DNA from: Clostridiales bacterium UBA6388
GTDB taxonomy: Bacteria > Bacillota > Clostridia > Oscillospirales > Oscillospiraceae
Direction: 5' to 3'
Length of the DNA stretch: 29,127 bases
Assembly: GCA_002437575.1 (NCBI GenBank)
Contig: DJQK01000022.1
Coordinates: 6,992 to 36,118 of the forward strand
In this document: one piece after another, positions 8,420 through 16,248 of the stretch
Layout: every line of letters starts with the position of its first letter
Position numbering within the stretch: position 1 is the stretch's first letter
Position numbers and translations under genes: made by a program
Notes under the pieces: model-generated
The model's database searches: none
The model's input: the letters and a program-made list of their open reading frames with translations, nothing else
Told to the model about the DNA's origin: nothing

Positions 8420-9412
8420 CTATCGCTCTTCGCGGAAATAGGCAAGACCCAGAGACTGGGGCGGCTGATCCTCGCGCTTTTTCCGAAGCGAGACAATGAT
8501 CAGAACGACCAGCGTGACCACGTAGGGAAGCATCTTGTAGAGCTCCTTGATGGCAAGGTTCGTGCCGGTGGGGATGAAGATGTAGAGAATGTAGCAGCCG
8601 CCGAAGAGGATGGAGGCCAGCACGCTCACATTCGGGCGCCAGATCGTGAAAATGACGAGGGCGATGGCAAGCCAGCCGCGGTCGCCGAAGGCGTTGTTCG
8701 ACCAAACGCCGCAGGCATAGTCCATGACGTAGTACAGGCCGCCCAACCCTGCGATCATGCTGCCGACGCAGGTAGCAAGATATTTGTACTTCGTGACGTT
8801 GATGCCGGCCGCGTCCGCCGTTGCCGCACTCTCGCCGACAGCGCGCAGGTGAAGACCCGGGCGCGTGTGCTTTAAGAAGTACGAGGCCAGAAGCGCGATG
8901 ACGATGGCAAGATACGCCAGAAAGCCGTAGGACAAAAAGACCTGACCGAACCAGCCGGTCGTCTCGGCAATGGGCAGGGATTTGCTGAAATAGCCGCTTG
9001 TCGCCGAAAGCGCGATGGACGGGACCTCACTGCCGGAGAGCTTGATGAGAGAGCCGCCGAAGAAGTTGCCGACGCCGACGCCGAACGTGGTCAGCGCCAG
9101 GCCCGTGACGTTCTGGTTGGCGCGGAGCGTAACGGTCAGCAGGCAGTAAAGAAGGCCCATGAGCAAAGAGCCCGCCAGAGAGCAGAGCATCGGGATGCCG
9201 ATGGCGCCCAGCGCCGTCATTTCCGCAGCGGGCACGGCCTGCTCGTAGAAGAAGGCTCCGATGACGCCGCAGATACCGCCGACATACATAACGCCGGGGA
9301 TGCCGAGGTTCAGGTTGCCGGATTTTTCGGTAAGGATCTCGCCGGTGCTGCCATACAGAAGCGGGATGCCCTGCATGACGGCGCGGGGAATGAACGAAGC
9401 AAAATCAAACAT
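8420..9412 (-). CDS. Nucleoside ABC importer permease (NupQ/YufQ-like)
   Basis: 330-residue polytopic membrane protein of the BPD-transport-2 family. The N-terminal IPLLYGSTGEILTEKSGNLNLGIPGVMYVGG is the hallmark of the second permease of BMP-type nucleoside importers, and LRAVGESAATADAAGINVTKYK is the cytoplasmic coupling loop that docks on the ATPase. It would form a heterodimer with the permease encoded just upstream. The start follows AAGGAGGCGTAAGAG, with only 3 bp between the two genes. It is the last gene of the minus-strand transporter operon and is followed by the bidirectional terminator. The order substrate-binding protein, ATPase, permease, permease equals that of Bacillus nupNOPQ. 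Purine nucleosides are the likely substrates, supported by the divergent guaD. Confidence 0.92.
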   Translation of the reverse strand: MFDFASFIPRAVMQGIPLLYGSTGEILTEKSGNLNLGIPGVMYVGGICGVIGAFFYEQAVPAAEMTALGAIGIPMLCSLAGSLLMGLLYCLLTVTLRANQNVTGLALTTFGVGVGNFFGGSLIKLSGSEVPSIALSATSGYFSKSLPIAETTGWFGQVFLSYGFLAYLAIVIALLASYFLKHTRPGLHLRAVGESAATADAAGINVTKYKYLATCVGSMIAGLGGLYYVMDYACGVWSNNAFGDRGWLAIALVIFTIWRPNVSVLASILFGGCYILYIFIPTGTNLAIKELYKMLPYVVTLVVLIIVSLRKKREDQPPQSLGLAYFREER

Positions 9413-9415
9413 CTC

Positions 9416-10504
9416 TTACGCCTCCTTTCTGCTCTTGCGAAGACTGACCTTGTACGTGAGGAAGAACTCACTGCCGATGATGAAGAACAGGATGATACCG
9501 GTCAGAATGTCGGCGAAGGACTGGTTCAGCGAGAACACGCTGGAAATTTCGCTTGCGCCGCGGCTTAAGACCACGAGAAGCAGGCTCGTAAAGACCATCG
9601 CGATGGGGTTGAATTTCGCCAGCCACGAGACCATGACGGCCGTGAAGCCGCGTCCGCCGACGATCGTGGTGGTAAGGGTATGGTCGGTGCCGGCGGTGAG
9701 CAGCAGACCCATCAGGCCGCAGACCGCGCCGGAGAGCACCATCGTGCGGATGATGACGCGCTCGACCTTGATGCCCGCGTAGCTTGCGGTGCGCTGGCTC
9801 TCGCCGACGACGGCGATCTCATAGCCGTGCTTGCTGTAGGTGAGGTAGACGTACATGACAATGGTCATGACGGCCACAACGAGGATCGTCAGCAGGTACT
9901 GCTTGCCGCCGATGACAGGAAGCCAGCCGGCCTCGGAATTCTGGTTGATGATGCCGATCTTGCCCGCGCCCTTCGGCACCTCCCAGATGATGATGAAAAA
10001 CGCGGCAAGCTGCGTCGCAATATAGTTCATCATAAGGGTGAAGAGCGTCTCGTTGGTGTTCCACTTGGCCTTGAAGAACGACGGAAGGAAGCCCCACAAG
10101 GAGCCCGCCGCAATCGCGGCCACGATCATGACGGGGATCAGAACGCCGTTCGGGAGCTTGTCTCCCAGACAGATCATGCACGCAGCCGTCGCCAGACAGC
10201 CGATGAGCACCTGACCTTCCGCGCCGATGTTCCAGAAGCGCATCTTAAAGGCCGGGGTGACGGCAAGGGAGATGCCAAGCAGGACAGCCAGGTTCTGGAA
10301 CGTGACCCACGATTTTCTCGCCGTGCCGAACGCACCGTAGAAGATCGTGCCGTAGATGCTGATGGGGTTTTCGCCGGTGAGAAGCGTCGTGACGATGGCG
10401 CAGACGATAAGCGCCAGAACGATCGCACCGCCGCGGATCAAAAGCGCCTGGTACCAGGGCAGCGCGTCGCGCTTGGAGATATGGAACAGGGACTGTTTAT
10501 GCAT
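9416..10504 (-). CDS. Nucleoside ABC importer permease (NupP/YufP-like)
   Basis: 362-residue inner-membrane permease with a short cytoplasmic N-terminus (MHKQSLFHISKRD), a first helix near residues 25-48 and several more helices. Family marks are FRTA-like AFGTARKSWVTFQNLAVLLGISLAVTPAFKMRFWNIGAEGQVLIG and the coupling loop VVGESQRTASYAGIKVER. It pairs with the NupQ-like permease to form the translocation path. The start overlaps the end of the ATPase gene by 8 bp and has AGAGGAGGAAAAGTCG in front, so translation is probably coupled. Confidence 0.92.
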   Translation of the reverse strand: MHKQSLFHISKRDALPWYQALLIRGGAIVLALIVCAIVTTLLTGENPISIYGTIFYGAFGTARKSWVTFQNLAVLLGISLAVTPAFKMRFWNIGAEGQVLIGCLATAACMICLGDKLPNGVLIPVMIVAAIAAGSLWGFLPSFFKAKWNTNETLFTLMMNYIATQLAAFFIIIWEVPKGAGKIGIINQNSEAGWLPVIGGKQYLLTILVVAVMTIVMYVYLTYSKHGYEIAVVGESQRTASYAGIKVERVIIRTMVLSGAVCGLMGLLLTAGTDHTLTTTIVGGRGFTAVMVSWLAKFNPIAMVFTSLLLVVLSRGASEISSVFSLNQSFADILTGIILFFIIGSEFFLTYKVSLRKSRKEA

Positions 10505-12035
10505 CGACTTTTCCTCCTCTCACACGGGTCATGAGGCTGCCGATCTGACGCTTGTCGGTGGTTCTCGCGTCGACCACGCCGGAGACCTGGCCGCCGCACA
10601 GAACGACAATGCGGTCGCACAGCTCCAGAAGCACGTCGAGGTCTTCTCCGACATACACAACGGCGACGCCGCGCATCTTCTGCTCGGTCAGCAGGTTGTA
10701 GATCGTATAGGACGTGTTGATATCGAGGCCGCGCACCGCGTAAGCCGTCATCAGAACGGCGGGAGACTGCGCGATCTCACGGCCGACGAGCACCTTCTGC
10801 ACGTTGCCGCCGGACATACGCCGCACGGGGAAGCTGGTGCTGGGCGTGACGACGCCGAGCTCGTTCCAGATGCGGTTTGCCAGCGCCTCGGGGTCCTTGC
10901 GGTTTAAGAAAATGCTCGAGCCCTTGCGCCAGGAACGAAGCATCATGTTTCCCGTCATGCCCATCGAGCCGACCAGACCCATGCCCAGACGGTCTTCGGG
11001 GACGAAGGACATTGCGATGCCGTTTTTGCGGATGTTCATGGGGTCGAGTCCCACGAGCTCTTTTGCCTCGTTGGTGCCCGGGGCATAATATTTGACCGAG
11101 CCCTCCGCCACGGGGTACAAGCCCGCGATGGACTCGAGAAGCTCTCTCTGGCCGCTGCCGGCAATGCCCGCGATGCCGAGCACCTCGCCCGCGTTCACGG
11201 TGAAGCTCACATCATCCAGACGCTTGACGCCAAGCTCATCGTAAACGGTCAGGCCCTGGATCTCCAGACGCGGCTCCACATTCACAGGCTCGGGCCGGTC
11301 GATGTTCAGAGCCACGGTGTGGCCGACCATCATGTCCGTCAGAGACTGCTGGTCTGCGTCCTTGGTCAGAACGTCTCCGATGTACTCGCCCTTGCGCAGA
11401 ACGGCCACACGGTCGGAAACGTCGAGCACCTCGTGCAGCTTGTGCGTGATGATGATGAGGGACTTTCCGTCTGCTTTCATGTTGCGCATGATCTGGAAGA
11501 GCTTGTCCGTTTCCTGCGGGGTCAGAACGGCGGTCGGCTCGTCGAGGATGAGAATATCCGCGCCGCGATAGAGCACCTTGACGATCTCGACCGTCTGCTT
11601 CTGTGAGACGGACATATCGTAAATTTTCTGGTTGGGGTCGATGTCGAAGCCGTATTTGTCGCAGATCTCCTTGACCTTGCGGGTCGCTTCCGGAATGTTC
11701 ATCCGGCCCTTTTCCTCCAGGCCGAGGATGATGTTTTCCGTGGCGGTAAAGACGTCGACAAGCTTGAAATGCTGGTGGATCATGCCGATGCCGTGGGCAA
11801 AGGCGTCCTTCGGAGAGCCGATCGTCACGGGCTGGCCGTGAATGTAGATTTGGCCCTCATCGGGGAAGTAGATGCCGGAGAGCATATTCATCAGCGTCGT
11901 TTTGCCGCTGCCGTTTTCGCCGAGCAAAGACAGGATCTCGCCCTCGCGCAGCTCCAGGTTGACGGCGTTGTTGGCCGTAACCTTACCAAACCGCTTTGTA
12001 ATATTCTCCATCTTGACTGCGTATTCAGATCCCAA
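10497..12035 (-). CDS. Nucleoside ABC importer ATPase with two nucleotide-binding domains (NupO/YufO-like)
   Basis: About 512 residues holding two ABC domains in tandem, as in sugar and nucleoside importer ATPases. The first has Walker A GENGSGKTT and Walker B ILILDEPTAVLTPQE. The second has a degenerate P-loop, GIAGSGQRELLE, a signature MSGGNVQK and a Walker B region reading LMTAYAVRGLD instead of the more usual PTRGLD, with EDLDVLLELCDRI after it. It drives the two permeases downstream. The reading frame is open to a GTG at 12077, but that codon has no ribosome binding site. A TTG at 12035 follows AAAGGGTGACC at proper spacing and is my choice; the ATG at 12011 is the other candidate. It is separated from the binding-protein gene by a hairpin and may have its own promoter. 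Confidence 0.92.
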   Translation of the reverse strand: MGSEYAVKMENITKRFGKVTANNAVNLELREGEILSLLGENGSGKTTLMNMLSGIYFPDEGQIYIHGQPVTIGSPKDAFAHGIGMIHQHFKLVDVFTATENIILGLEEKGRMNIPEATRKVKEICDKYGFDIDPNQKIYDMSVSQKQTVEIVKVLYRGADILILDEPTAVLTPQETDKLFQIMRNMKADGKSLIIITHKLHEVLDVSDRVAVLRKGEYIGDVLTKDADQQSLTDMMVGHTVALNIDRPEPVNVEPRLEIQGLTVYDELGVKRLDDVSFTVNAGEVLGIAGIAGSGQRELLESIAGLYPVAEGSVKYYAPGTNEAKELVGLDPMNIRKNGIAMSFVPEDRLGMGLVGSMGMTGNMMLRSWRKGSSIFLNRKDPEALANRIWNELGVVTPSTSFPVRRMSGGNVQKVLVGREIAQSPAVLMTAYAVRGLDINTSYTIYNLLTEQKMRGVAVVYVGEDLDVLLELCDRIVVLCGGQVSGVVDARTTDKRQIGSLMTRVRGGKVDA

Positions 12036-12094
12036 GGCGGTCACCCTTTCTTTGTTGGAAGACGCATCGTCTCCCACTTATTAAGTATAACGGT

Positions 12095-12123
12095 ATTTTA
12101 ACACACCAAAGCGCAAATGTAAA
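12095..12123 (-). promoter_or_regulatory. Internal promoter ahead of the nucleoside ATPase gene
   Basis: On the minus strand: TTTACA (12118-12123), a 17-bp spacer, TAAAAT (12095-12100), in a strongly AT-rich stretch. A second possible -10 (TATACT) lies at 12084-12089. This would allow the ATPase and permeases to be transcribed apart from the binding protein. Confidence 0.45.
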
Positions 12124-12180
12124 TAATATGACCAAAAATTTTTTAAGTCTGTCAAAAAAATTGTAATGTTTTCATATAGA

Positions 12181-12210
12181 ACAACGGACTGCCATTCGGC
12201 AGTCCGTTGT
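12181..12210 (-). terminator. Intercistronic hairpin after the BMP binding-protein gene
   Basis: A perfect 13-bp stem (ACAACGGACTGCC / GGCAGTCCGTTGT) with a 4-nt loop, starting 22 bp after the lipoprotein stop codon. On the minus strand only TTCTATATG follows, so it may be a partial terminator or an mRNA-stabilising structure that raises binding-protein output over the membrane parts. Confidence 0.55.
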
Positions 12211-12231
12211 GTGGGTTTGCAAAAAGCTTGA

Positions 12232-13524
12232 TCAGAACGCGGTGTCGAGCAGGCTGATGCCGTCGATGTTCAGCTGGAAGTACGGAGCCGAACGGAAGGT
12301 AGACTCTGCGAAGTAGCCGTCCACGATCGCCTCGGTGTCGGGCGTGTAGTCCGGATCGGTGTCAACGTCAGCCATCGAAGAGGTCAGCTGCTGGCCGTCG
12401 ACGGTGAAGGTGGTGACGTCAAAGACGTGGCGCGTACCAGCCTCGAGCTCGGCCTTTGCAGCCTCGACAGCCTCGGCAGTGCCGGCGGCGACGACGTTCT
12501 CATTGAGCTCGGTCAGGACGACGGAGCCGGTGGCAAGGGTGCCGGTCCAGTCCGTGTCGATGGCTTCGCCGTTCATCGCAGCGGTGATGGCGTACTTGTA
12601 GTACGGCGCCCAGTCGATGCGGGAAGAAACGAGATAGGTGTTCGGGCAGGCAGCCATGGTCGAGCCATTGTAGGAAACGTCGGGGACACCGGCGGTCTCG
12701 CAGGCGGTCGGAGCGCCCATGGAGTCGGCGTGCTGGCTGATGAGCTTGCAGCCGTTGTTGATGAGCTTCTGTGCGCCTTCCTTCTCAGCGGTCTCGTCGT
12801 ACCAGCTGCCGGTGAAGGTGACTTCCATCGTAGCGGTCGGGCAGACGGAGCGGGCGCCCAGGAAGAAGGAGGTGTAGCCGGAGATGACCTCGGCGTAGGT
12901 GAAAGCGCCGACGTAGCCGATCTTGGCCTCTTCTGCGGTGAACTCACCGGCCTCGATCATCTCGTTGAGCTTCATGCCTGCAACGATACCGGCGAGGTAG
13001 CGGCCTTCATAGATGGAAGCGAATGCGTTGTGGTAGTTGGCAAGGCCTTCGGTGTGGGCCTTCGTGCCGGTGGAATGGCAGAACTCAACGTCCGGGAATT
13101 CCTTGGCAGCCTGGATCATGTAGTCCTCATGGCCGAAGGAGTCGGCGAAGACGATGTTGCAGCCGGCGTCGGCAAGGTCAGCCGCGGCGTCATAGCATTC
13201 CTGGCCTTCGGGAACGTTCGTCTTGATGACGTACTCAACGCCCAGAGCTTCGGCAGCTTCCTTCGCGCCGTTGATGAAGTTCAGGTCGTAGGTGGAGTTT
13301 TCGTCATGGAGCATGATGAAGCCAACCTTGAAGTCGGCGGGAGCGGTCGTCTCAGCGGCGGGCTCGGTCGTCTCTTCGGTGGTTTCGGTGGCCTCGGTGG
13401 CCTCGGTGGTGGTCTCAGCAGTCTCTTCGGTCTTGGTTCCGGCAACTTCCGTCGTCTTGGACGCGCAGGCAGCCATCGCGAAAACCATTACCAGAGCCAG
13501 AAGCAGGGCGATGATCTTTTTCAT
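12232..13524 (-). CDS. BMP-family nucleoside-binding lipoprotein (NupN/YufN-like)
   Basis: 430 residues. It has a lipoprotein signal (MKKIIALLLALVMVFAMAAC, Cys20) and a Thr/Glu-rich linker to about residue 65. A BMP (PnrA-like) periplasmic-binding fold follows: FKVGFIMLHDENSTYDLNFINGAKEAA, then GCNIVFADSFGHEDYM, FCHSTGTKAH, NAFASIYEGRYLAGIVAGMKL, KIGYVGAFTYAEVISGYTSFFLGA, and QHADSMGAPTACE. Relatives bind purine nucleosides. I start it at 13524 because AGGAGGAATCGCTGAA precedes that ATG and the signal peptide begins there. The frame stays open upstream to 13686, but that part overlaps the promoter. It is first in the importer operon, and guaD is divergent from it, which supports a purine-related substrate. 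Confidence 0.93.
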   Translation of the reverse strand: MKKIIALLLALVMVFAMAACASKTTEVAGTKTEETAETTTEATEATETTEETTEPAAETTAPADFKVGFIMLHDENSTYDLNFINGAKEAAEALGVEYVIKTNVPEGQECYDAAADLADAGCNIVFADSFGHEDYMIQAAKEFPDVEFCHSTGTKAHTEGLANYHNAFASIYEGRYLAGIVAGMKLNEMIEAGEFTAEEAKIGYVGAFTYAEVISGYTSFFLGARSVCPTATMEVTFTGSWYDETAEKEGAQKLINNGCKLISQHADSMGAPTACETAGVPDVSYNGSTMAACPNTYLVSSRIDWAPYYKYAITAAMNGEAIDTDWTGTLATGSVVLTELNENVVAAGTAEAVEAAKAELEAGTRHVFDVTTFTVDGQQLTSSMADVDTDPDYTPDTEAIVDGYFAESTFRSAPYFQLNIDGISLLDTAF

Positions 13525-13603
13525 TTCAGCGATTCCTCCTAAATTTGTTGCGACGAGCGAAGCAAAAAAAGAAAAAATTTTTTGCAGCTCCATCCTTGTC
13601 TTC

Positions 13604-13632
13604 ATTCTACATGATTTATGCAAAGAATGCAA
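13604..13632 (-). promoter_or_regulatory. Promoter of the nucleoside importer operon
   Basis: On the minus strand: TTGCAT (13627-13632), a 17-bp spacer and TAGAAT (13604-13609). The start of transcription would lie about 75 bp before the ATG at 13524. A poly-A/poly-T stretch lies in the leader. Confidence 0.7.
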
Positions 13633-13700
13633 TCCCCTTTCAAAAAAATATTTAGTTTTTGTACGCTTTTGCGCCAATTCGGCCATATTGTCCTAACAAT

Positions 13701-13830
13701 TTTTTAGGTTTTTCCGCTCTTTGTTAGCTCTGCACGAAAACCGTTCGTCAAAATTGTTCATCCTGACCGCCGCTTTTTCGTCAGAACTGTACGGCTTTCA
13801 CAACGAGCCTGAAAAATTTTTAGGTTTTTC
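13701..13830. repeat. Two 14-bp direct repeats (T5-AGG-T5-C) between the importer operon and guaD
   Basis: TTTTTAGGTTTTTC occurs at 13701-13714 and again, identical, at 13817-13830, offset by 116 bp. Both copies extend into AATTT on the left. They lie in the shared upstream region of the divergent nucleoside importer and guaD, so they may be binding sites for a common regulator. I see no purine riboswitch core here. Confidence 0.55.
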
Positions 13831-13886
13831 GGTCAACCGTCCTTTTGCGCAGACGAAGCGGGCGGATTTCGTGAAGTTTGACGAAA
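13744..13886. promoter_or_regulatory. Repeated TTCGTCA motifs, possible operators for importer/guaD
   Basis: TTCGTCAAAATTGTTC (13744-13759) and TTCGTCAGAACTGTAC (13777-13792) match at 13 of 16 bases and are offset by 33 bp, about three helical turns. A third related site is a dyad, TTTCGT-N8-ACGAAA (13867-13886), whose reverse strand reads TTCGTCAAAC. The whole gap 13525-13978 has no gene I can support; it holds these motifs, the T5-AGG-T5 repeats and two promoters. Confidence 0.4.
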
Positions 13887-13894
13887 CCCGGACG

Positions 13895-13923
13895 TGGAAA
13901 ATGGGCGGCAAACATGATATGAT
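13895..13923 (+). promoter_or_regulatory. Possible guaD promoter
   Basis: TGGAAA (13895-13900), a 17-bp spacer and TATGAT (13918-13923). The -35 is weak, so the site may need activation. It lies 55 bp before the chosen guaD start. Confidence 0.4.
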
Positions 13924-13978
13924 AGAAGCAACTACCGCCGTGCGGCCAACTCCCGCGCGGGCAAAAAGAGGTTTTACG

Positions 13979-15253
13979 ATGCAAACACCGTATTTTCTGC
14001 GCGGGACGCTTCTTTACAGCAGCAGCCCCGATACCATTGAAGTTTTAGACGACGGCTGGCTCTTGTGCCGCGGCGGCCGGTGCGCGGGCGTTTTCCGGCA
14101 GAAGCCCGAGCGCTTTCGCGATCTGGAGGTACTCGACTACATGGGAAAGCTCATCATCCCCGGCATGACCGACCTTCATGTCCATGCGCCGCAGTTTTCC
14201 TTCCGCGGCCTCGGCATGGACTTAGAGCTTCTCGACTGGCTCAACACCTATACCTTCCCCGAAGAATCGAAATACGAGGATCTTTCCTATGCCGAAACGG
14301 CGTATGAGAGCTTTGTTTCGCGGCTCAAGCGCAGCACGACCACGCGGGCGTGCATTTTCGCCACGCTCCACCTTCCCGCGACGCTGCTTCTCATGCAGAA
14401 ATTAGAAGACGCGGGGCTCGACACCTACGTCGGCAAGGTCAACATGAACCGCAGCTGCCCGGCGTATCTTCGCGAAATTTCCACCAATCAGGCCATCCGC
14501 GACACCGAGCGCTGGGTGCTCGAAGCCCGCGACCGCTTTTCGCGCACGAAGCCCATTCTGACCCCGCGCTTTATCCCCTCGTGCACGGACGACCTCATGT
14601 ACGCGCTGTCGCGTCTTCGCGCAAAATACGATCTTCCGGTGCAGAGCCATCTGTCGGAGAACTTCGGCGAGATCGCATGGGTCAAGGAGCTGTGTCCGCG
14701 CTCGAAATTCTACGGCGACGCGTATGACCAGTTCGGAATGTTCGGCGGCGGCTACCCCTGCATCATGGCCCACTGCGTGCACTCGAGTGAGGCCGAGCAG
14801 GAGCTGATGCTCAAACGCGGCGTCTATATCGCGCATTCGCCGGAATCGAACATGAATCTTGCCTCCGGCGTCGCGCCGGTCAACCGGTTTATTGACCGCG
14901 GGCTTCACGTGGGTCTGGCCACCGACGTCGCAGGCGGCAGCAGCGAGAGTATGCTCAGGGCGATGATGCACGCCATTCAGGCCTCGAAGCTTCGCTGGCG
15001 GCTTCTGGACCAGAGCGTAAAGCCCTTGAGCTTTGAACGCGCGTTCTACCTTGCCACGATGGGCGGCGGGCAGTTTTTCGGCAAGGTCGGCTCGTTCCTC
15101 GATGGGTATGAGCTCGATGCCGTCGTGCTGGATGATTCGGCTTTGGAGCATCCGCAGCCGCTTTCCGCGCGATCGAGGCTTGAGCGCATGGTATATCTGG
15201 CAGACGAGCGGAGCATCGCGGCAAAGTTCGTCGCGGGCCGGAAAATTTTATAG
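13979..15253 (+). CDS. guaD: Guanine deaminase
   Basis: 424 residues. Hydrolyses guanine to xanthine and ammonia in the cytosol, a step of purine salvage and catabolism. It is an amidohydrolase with the guanine-deaminase pattern: DLHVHAPQFSFRG (zinc ligands His67 and His69), PRFIPSCTDDLM (197-208), QSHLSEN (His224), AHCVHSSEAE (His265), HSPESNMNLASG (286-297) and LATDVAGGSSESML (Asp316 as the metal/catalytic Asp). The Arg-Phe of PRF and the HxHxPQ sequence separate it from cytosine deaminases and chlorohydrolases. The frame is open back to 13721, but that part is intergenic regulatory sequence. AAGAGG precedes the ATG at 13979, and the residues after it form the expected first beta strands. 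It is divergent from the nucleoside importer, which fits joint use of imported purines. A strong terminator follows. Confidence 0.93.
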   Translation: MQTPYFLRGTLLYSSSPDTIEVLDDGWLLCRGGRCAGVFRQKPERFRDLEVLDYMGKLIIPGMTDLHVHAPQFSFRGLGMDLELLDWLNTYTFPEESKYEDLSYAETAYESFVSRLKRSTTTRACIFATLHLPATLLLMQKLEDAGLDTYVGKVNMNRSCPAYLREISTNQAIRDTERWVLEARDRFSRTKPILTPRFIPSCTDDLMYALSRLRAKYDLPVQSHLSENFGEIAWVKELCPRSKFYGDAYDQFGMFGGGYPCIMAHCVHSSEAEQELMLKRGVYIAHSPESNMNLASGVAPVNRFIDRGLHVGLATDVAGGSSESMLRAMMHAIQASKLRWRLLDQSVKPLSFERAFYLATMGGGQFFGKVGSFLDGYELDAVVLDDSALEHPQPLSARSRLERMVYLADERSIAAKFVAGRKIL

Positions 15254-15261
15254 CGGCGCTT

Positions 15262-15293
15262 TCCCCGGATACGCCCTGTATCCGGGGATTTTT
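15262..15293 (+). terminator. Intrinsic terminator of guaD
   Basis: A perfect 11-bp stem TCCCCGGATAC (15262-15272) / GTATCCGGGGA (15278-15288), loop GCCCT, then TTTTT. It begins 9 bp after the guaD stop codon. Confidence 0.92.
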
Positions 15294-15339
15294 ACCGGTT
15301 TTTCAGGATTCCACTGCCGGTTTTTAGTCGGTTCTGTAC

Positions 15340-15368
15340 TTGTAACGATGCGCTTTGCGTGGTATAAT
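15340..15368 (+). promoter_or_regulatory. Promoter of the amidohydrolase - ROK kinase operon
   Basis: TTGTAA (15340-15345), a 17-bp spacer and a perfect TATAAT (15363-15368), 60 bp before the ATG at 15428. Confidence 0.75.
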
Positions 15369-15427
15369 ATTGCATCGAAAAAAGAGGTGCGGGCGGGAAT
15401 CCCGCGCCGGAGAGTTGGGAAAAGGAC

Positions 15428-16246
15428 ATGAAGGTTGCAGACATCCACGCGCACGCGTTCCCGGACAAGCTTGCCGACAAGGCCCCCGCGTCCATCGGTG
15501 CGTTTTACGGCGGGGCACAGATGGCCTGCCATCCGGCCAGCGCGGAAAATCTTGCAAGGCACGAGCGCGAAGCCGGCATCACCCGCTTCGTGATGAGCAA
15601 TTCTGCCACGACTGCGCATCAGGTGCGCAGCATCAACGATTTTCTCTCGCAGGCCGTCAAGGGCATTCCCGGCGCGATCGCCTTCGGCTCCATTTTTCCC
15701 GGCATGGAGGGCGCGGAGGAAGAGCTCGAACGCGCCGTATCGCTCGGCATCCGGGGCTTGAAGGTCCACCCGGACTTTCAGAAGATCCCGATCGACGAGC
15801 CGTGCGGCGTGCCGGTGTACAAAAAGGCGGCCAGTCTGGGCCTGCCGGTGCTTTTCCACATGGGCGATGACCGGTACGACTATTCAACGCCAGAGCGGCT
15901 GATCAACCTGCTTCGCCAGGTGCCCGACTTACAGGTCATCGCGGCGCACTTCGGCGGCTGGATGGCATGGGCGCATTCTTACGAGTGCCCGCTGCCGGGC
16001 GGCGTCTTATATGACACATCGAGCACGCTTCCGATGATCCCGCGGGATATGGTTTTGCGGATGCTCGACAAATTCGGCCCCGAGCGGTTTTTATTCGGCA
16101 CGGATTTTCCGATGTGGTCTCCCAAGGAAGAGCTGGCGCGGTTTTTGTCGCTGGGGCTCGGAGAAGACATAAACAAAAGAATTCTCTACGGCAACTTTAT
16201 GAAGCTTTTTGATCTTCACGACGACGAAGAAACGGAAGGAGCATGA
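15428..16246 (+). CDS. Amidohydrolase family 2 (PF04909-like) protein
   Basis: 272 residues of a TIM-barrel metal-dependent hydrolase or decarboxylase. Metal-site marks: DIHAHAFP (His7, His9), FHMGDDRYDY, an IAAHFGGW segment, and FGTDFPMWSP with the final Asp. GLKVHPDFQKIPIDEP is typical of the amidohydrolase-2 group. The reaction is not deducible; relatives include deacetylases, lactonases and decarboxylases. AAAAGGAC precedes the ATG. Its end touches the ROK kinase gene, so the two are co-transcribed and its substrate might be a sugar derivative, but that is only a context-based guess. Similar small amidohydrolases are often annotated only as hypothetical. Confidence 0.85.
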   Translation: MKVADIHAHAFPDKLADKAPASIGAFYGGAQMACHPASAENLARHEREAGITRFVMSNSATTAHQVRSINDFLSQAVKGIPGAIAFGSIFPGMEGAEEELERAVSLGIRGLKVHPDFQKIPIDEPCGVPVYKKAASLGLPVLFHMGDDRYDYSTPERLINLLRQVPDLQVIAAHFGGWMAWAHSYECPLPGGVLYDTSSTLPMIPRDMVLRMLDKFGPERFLFGTDFPMWSPKEELARFLSLGLGEDINKRILYGNFMKLFDLHDDEETEGA

Positions 16247-16248
16247 CT

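Noticed and set aside
13525..13978. Guanine/purine riboswitch or PurBox between the importer and guaD
   Set aside because: No purine-aptamer core and no tandem CCGAAC boxes at the usual spacing are visible on either strand.
13721..13978. Extended N-terminus of guanine deaminase
   Set aside because: The upstream in-frame codons cover repeats and a promoter, and the family's first strands begin at the ATG at 13979, which has its own AAGAGG.
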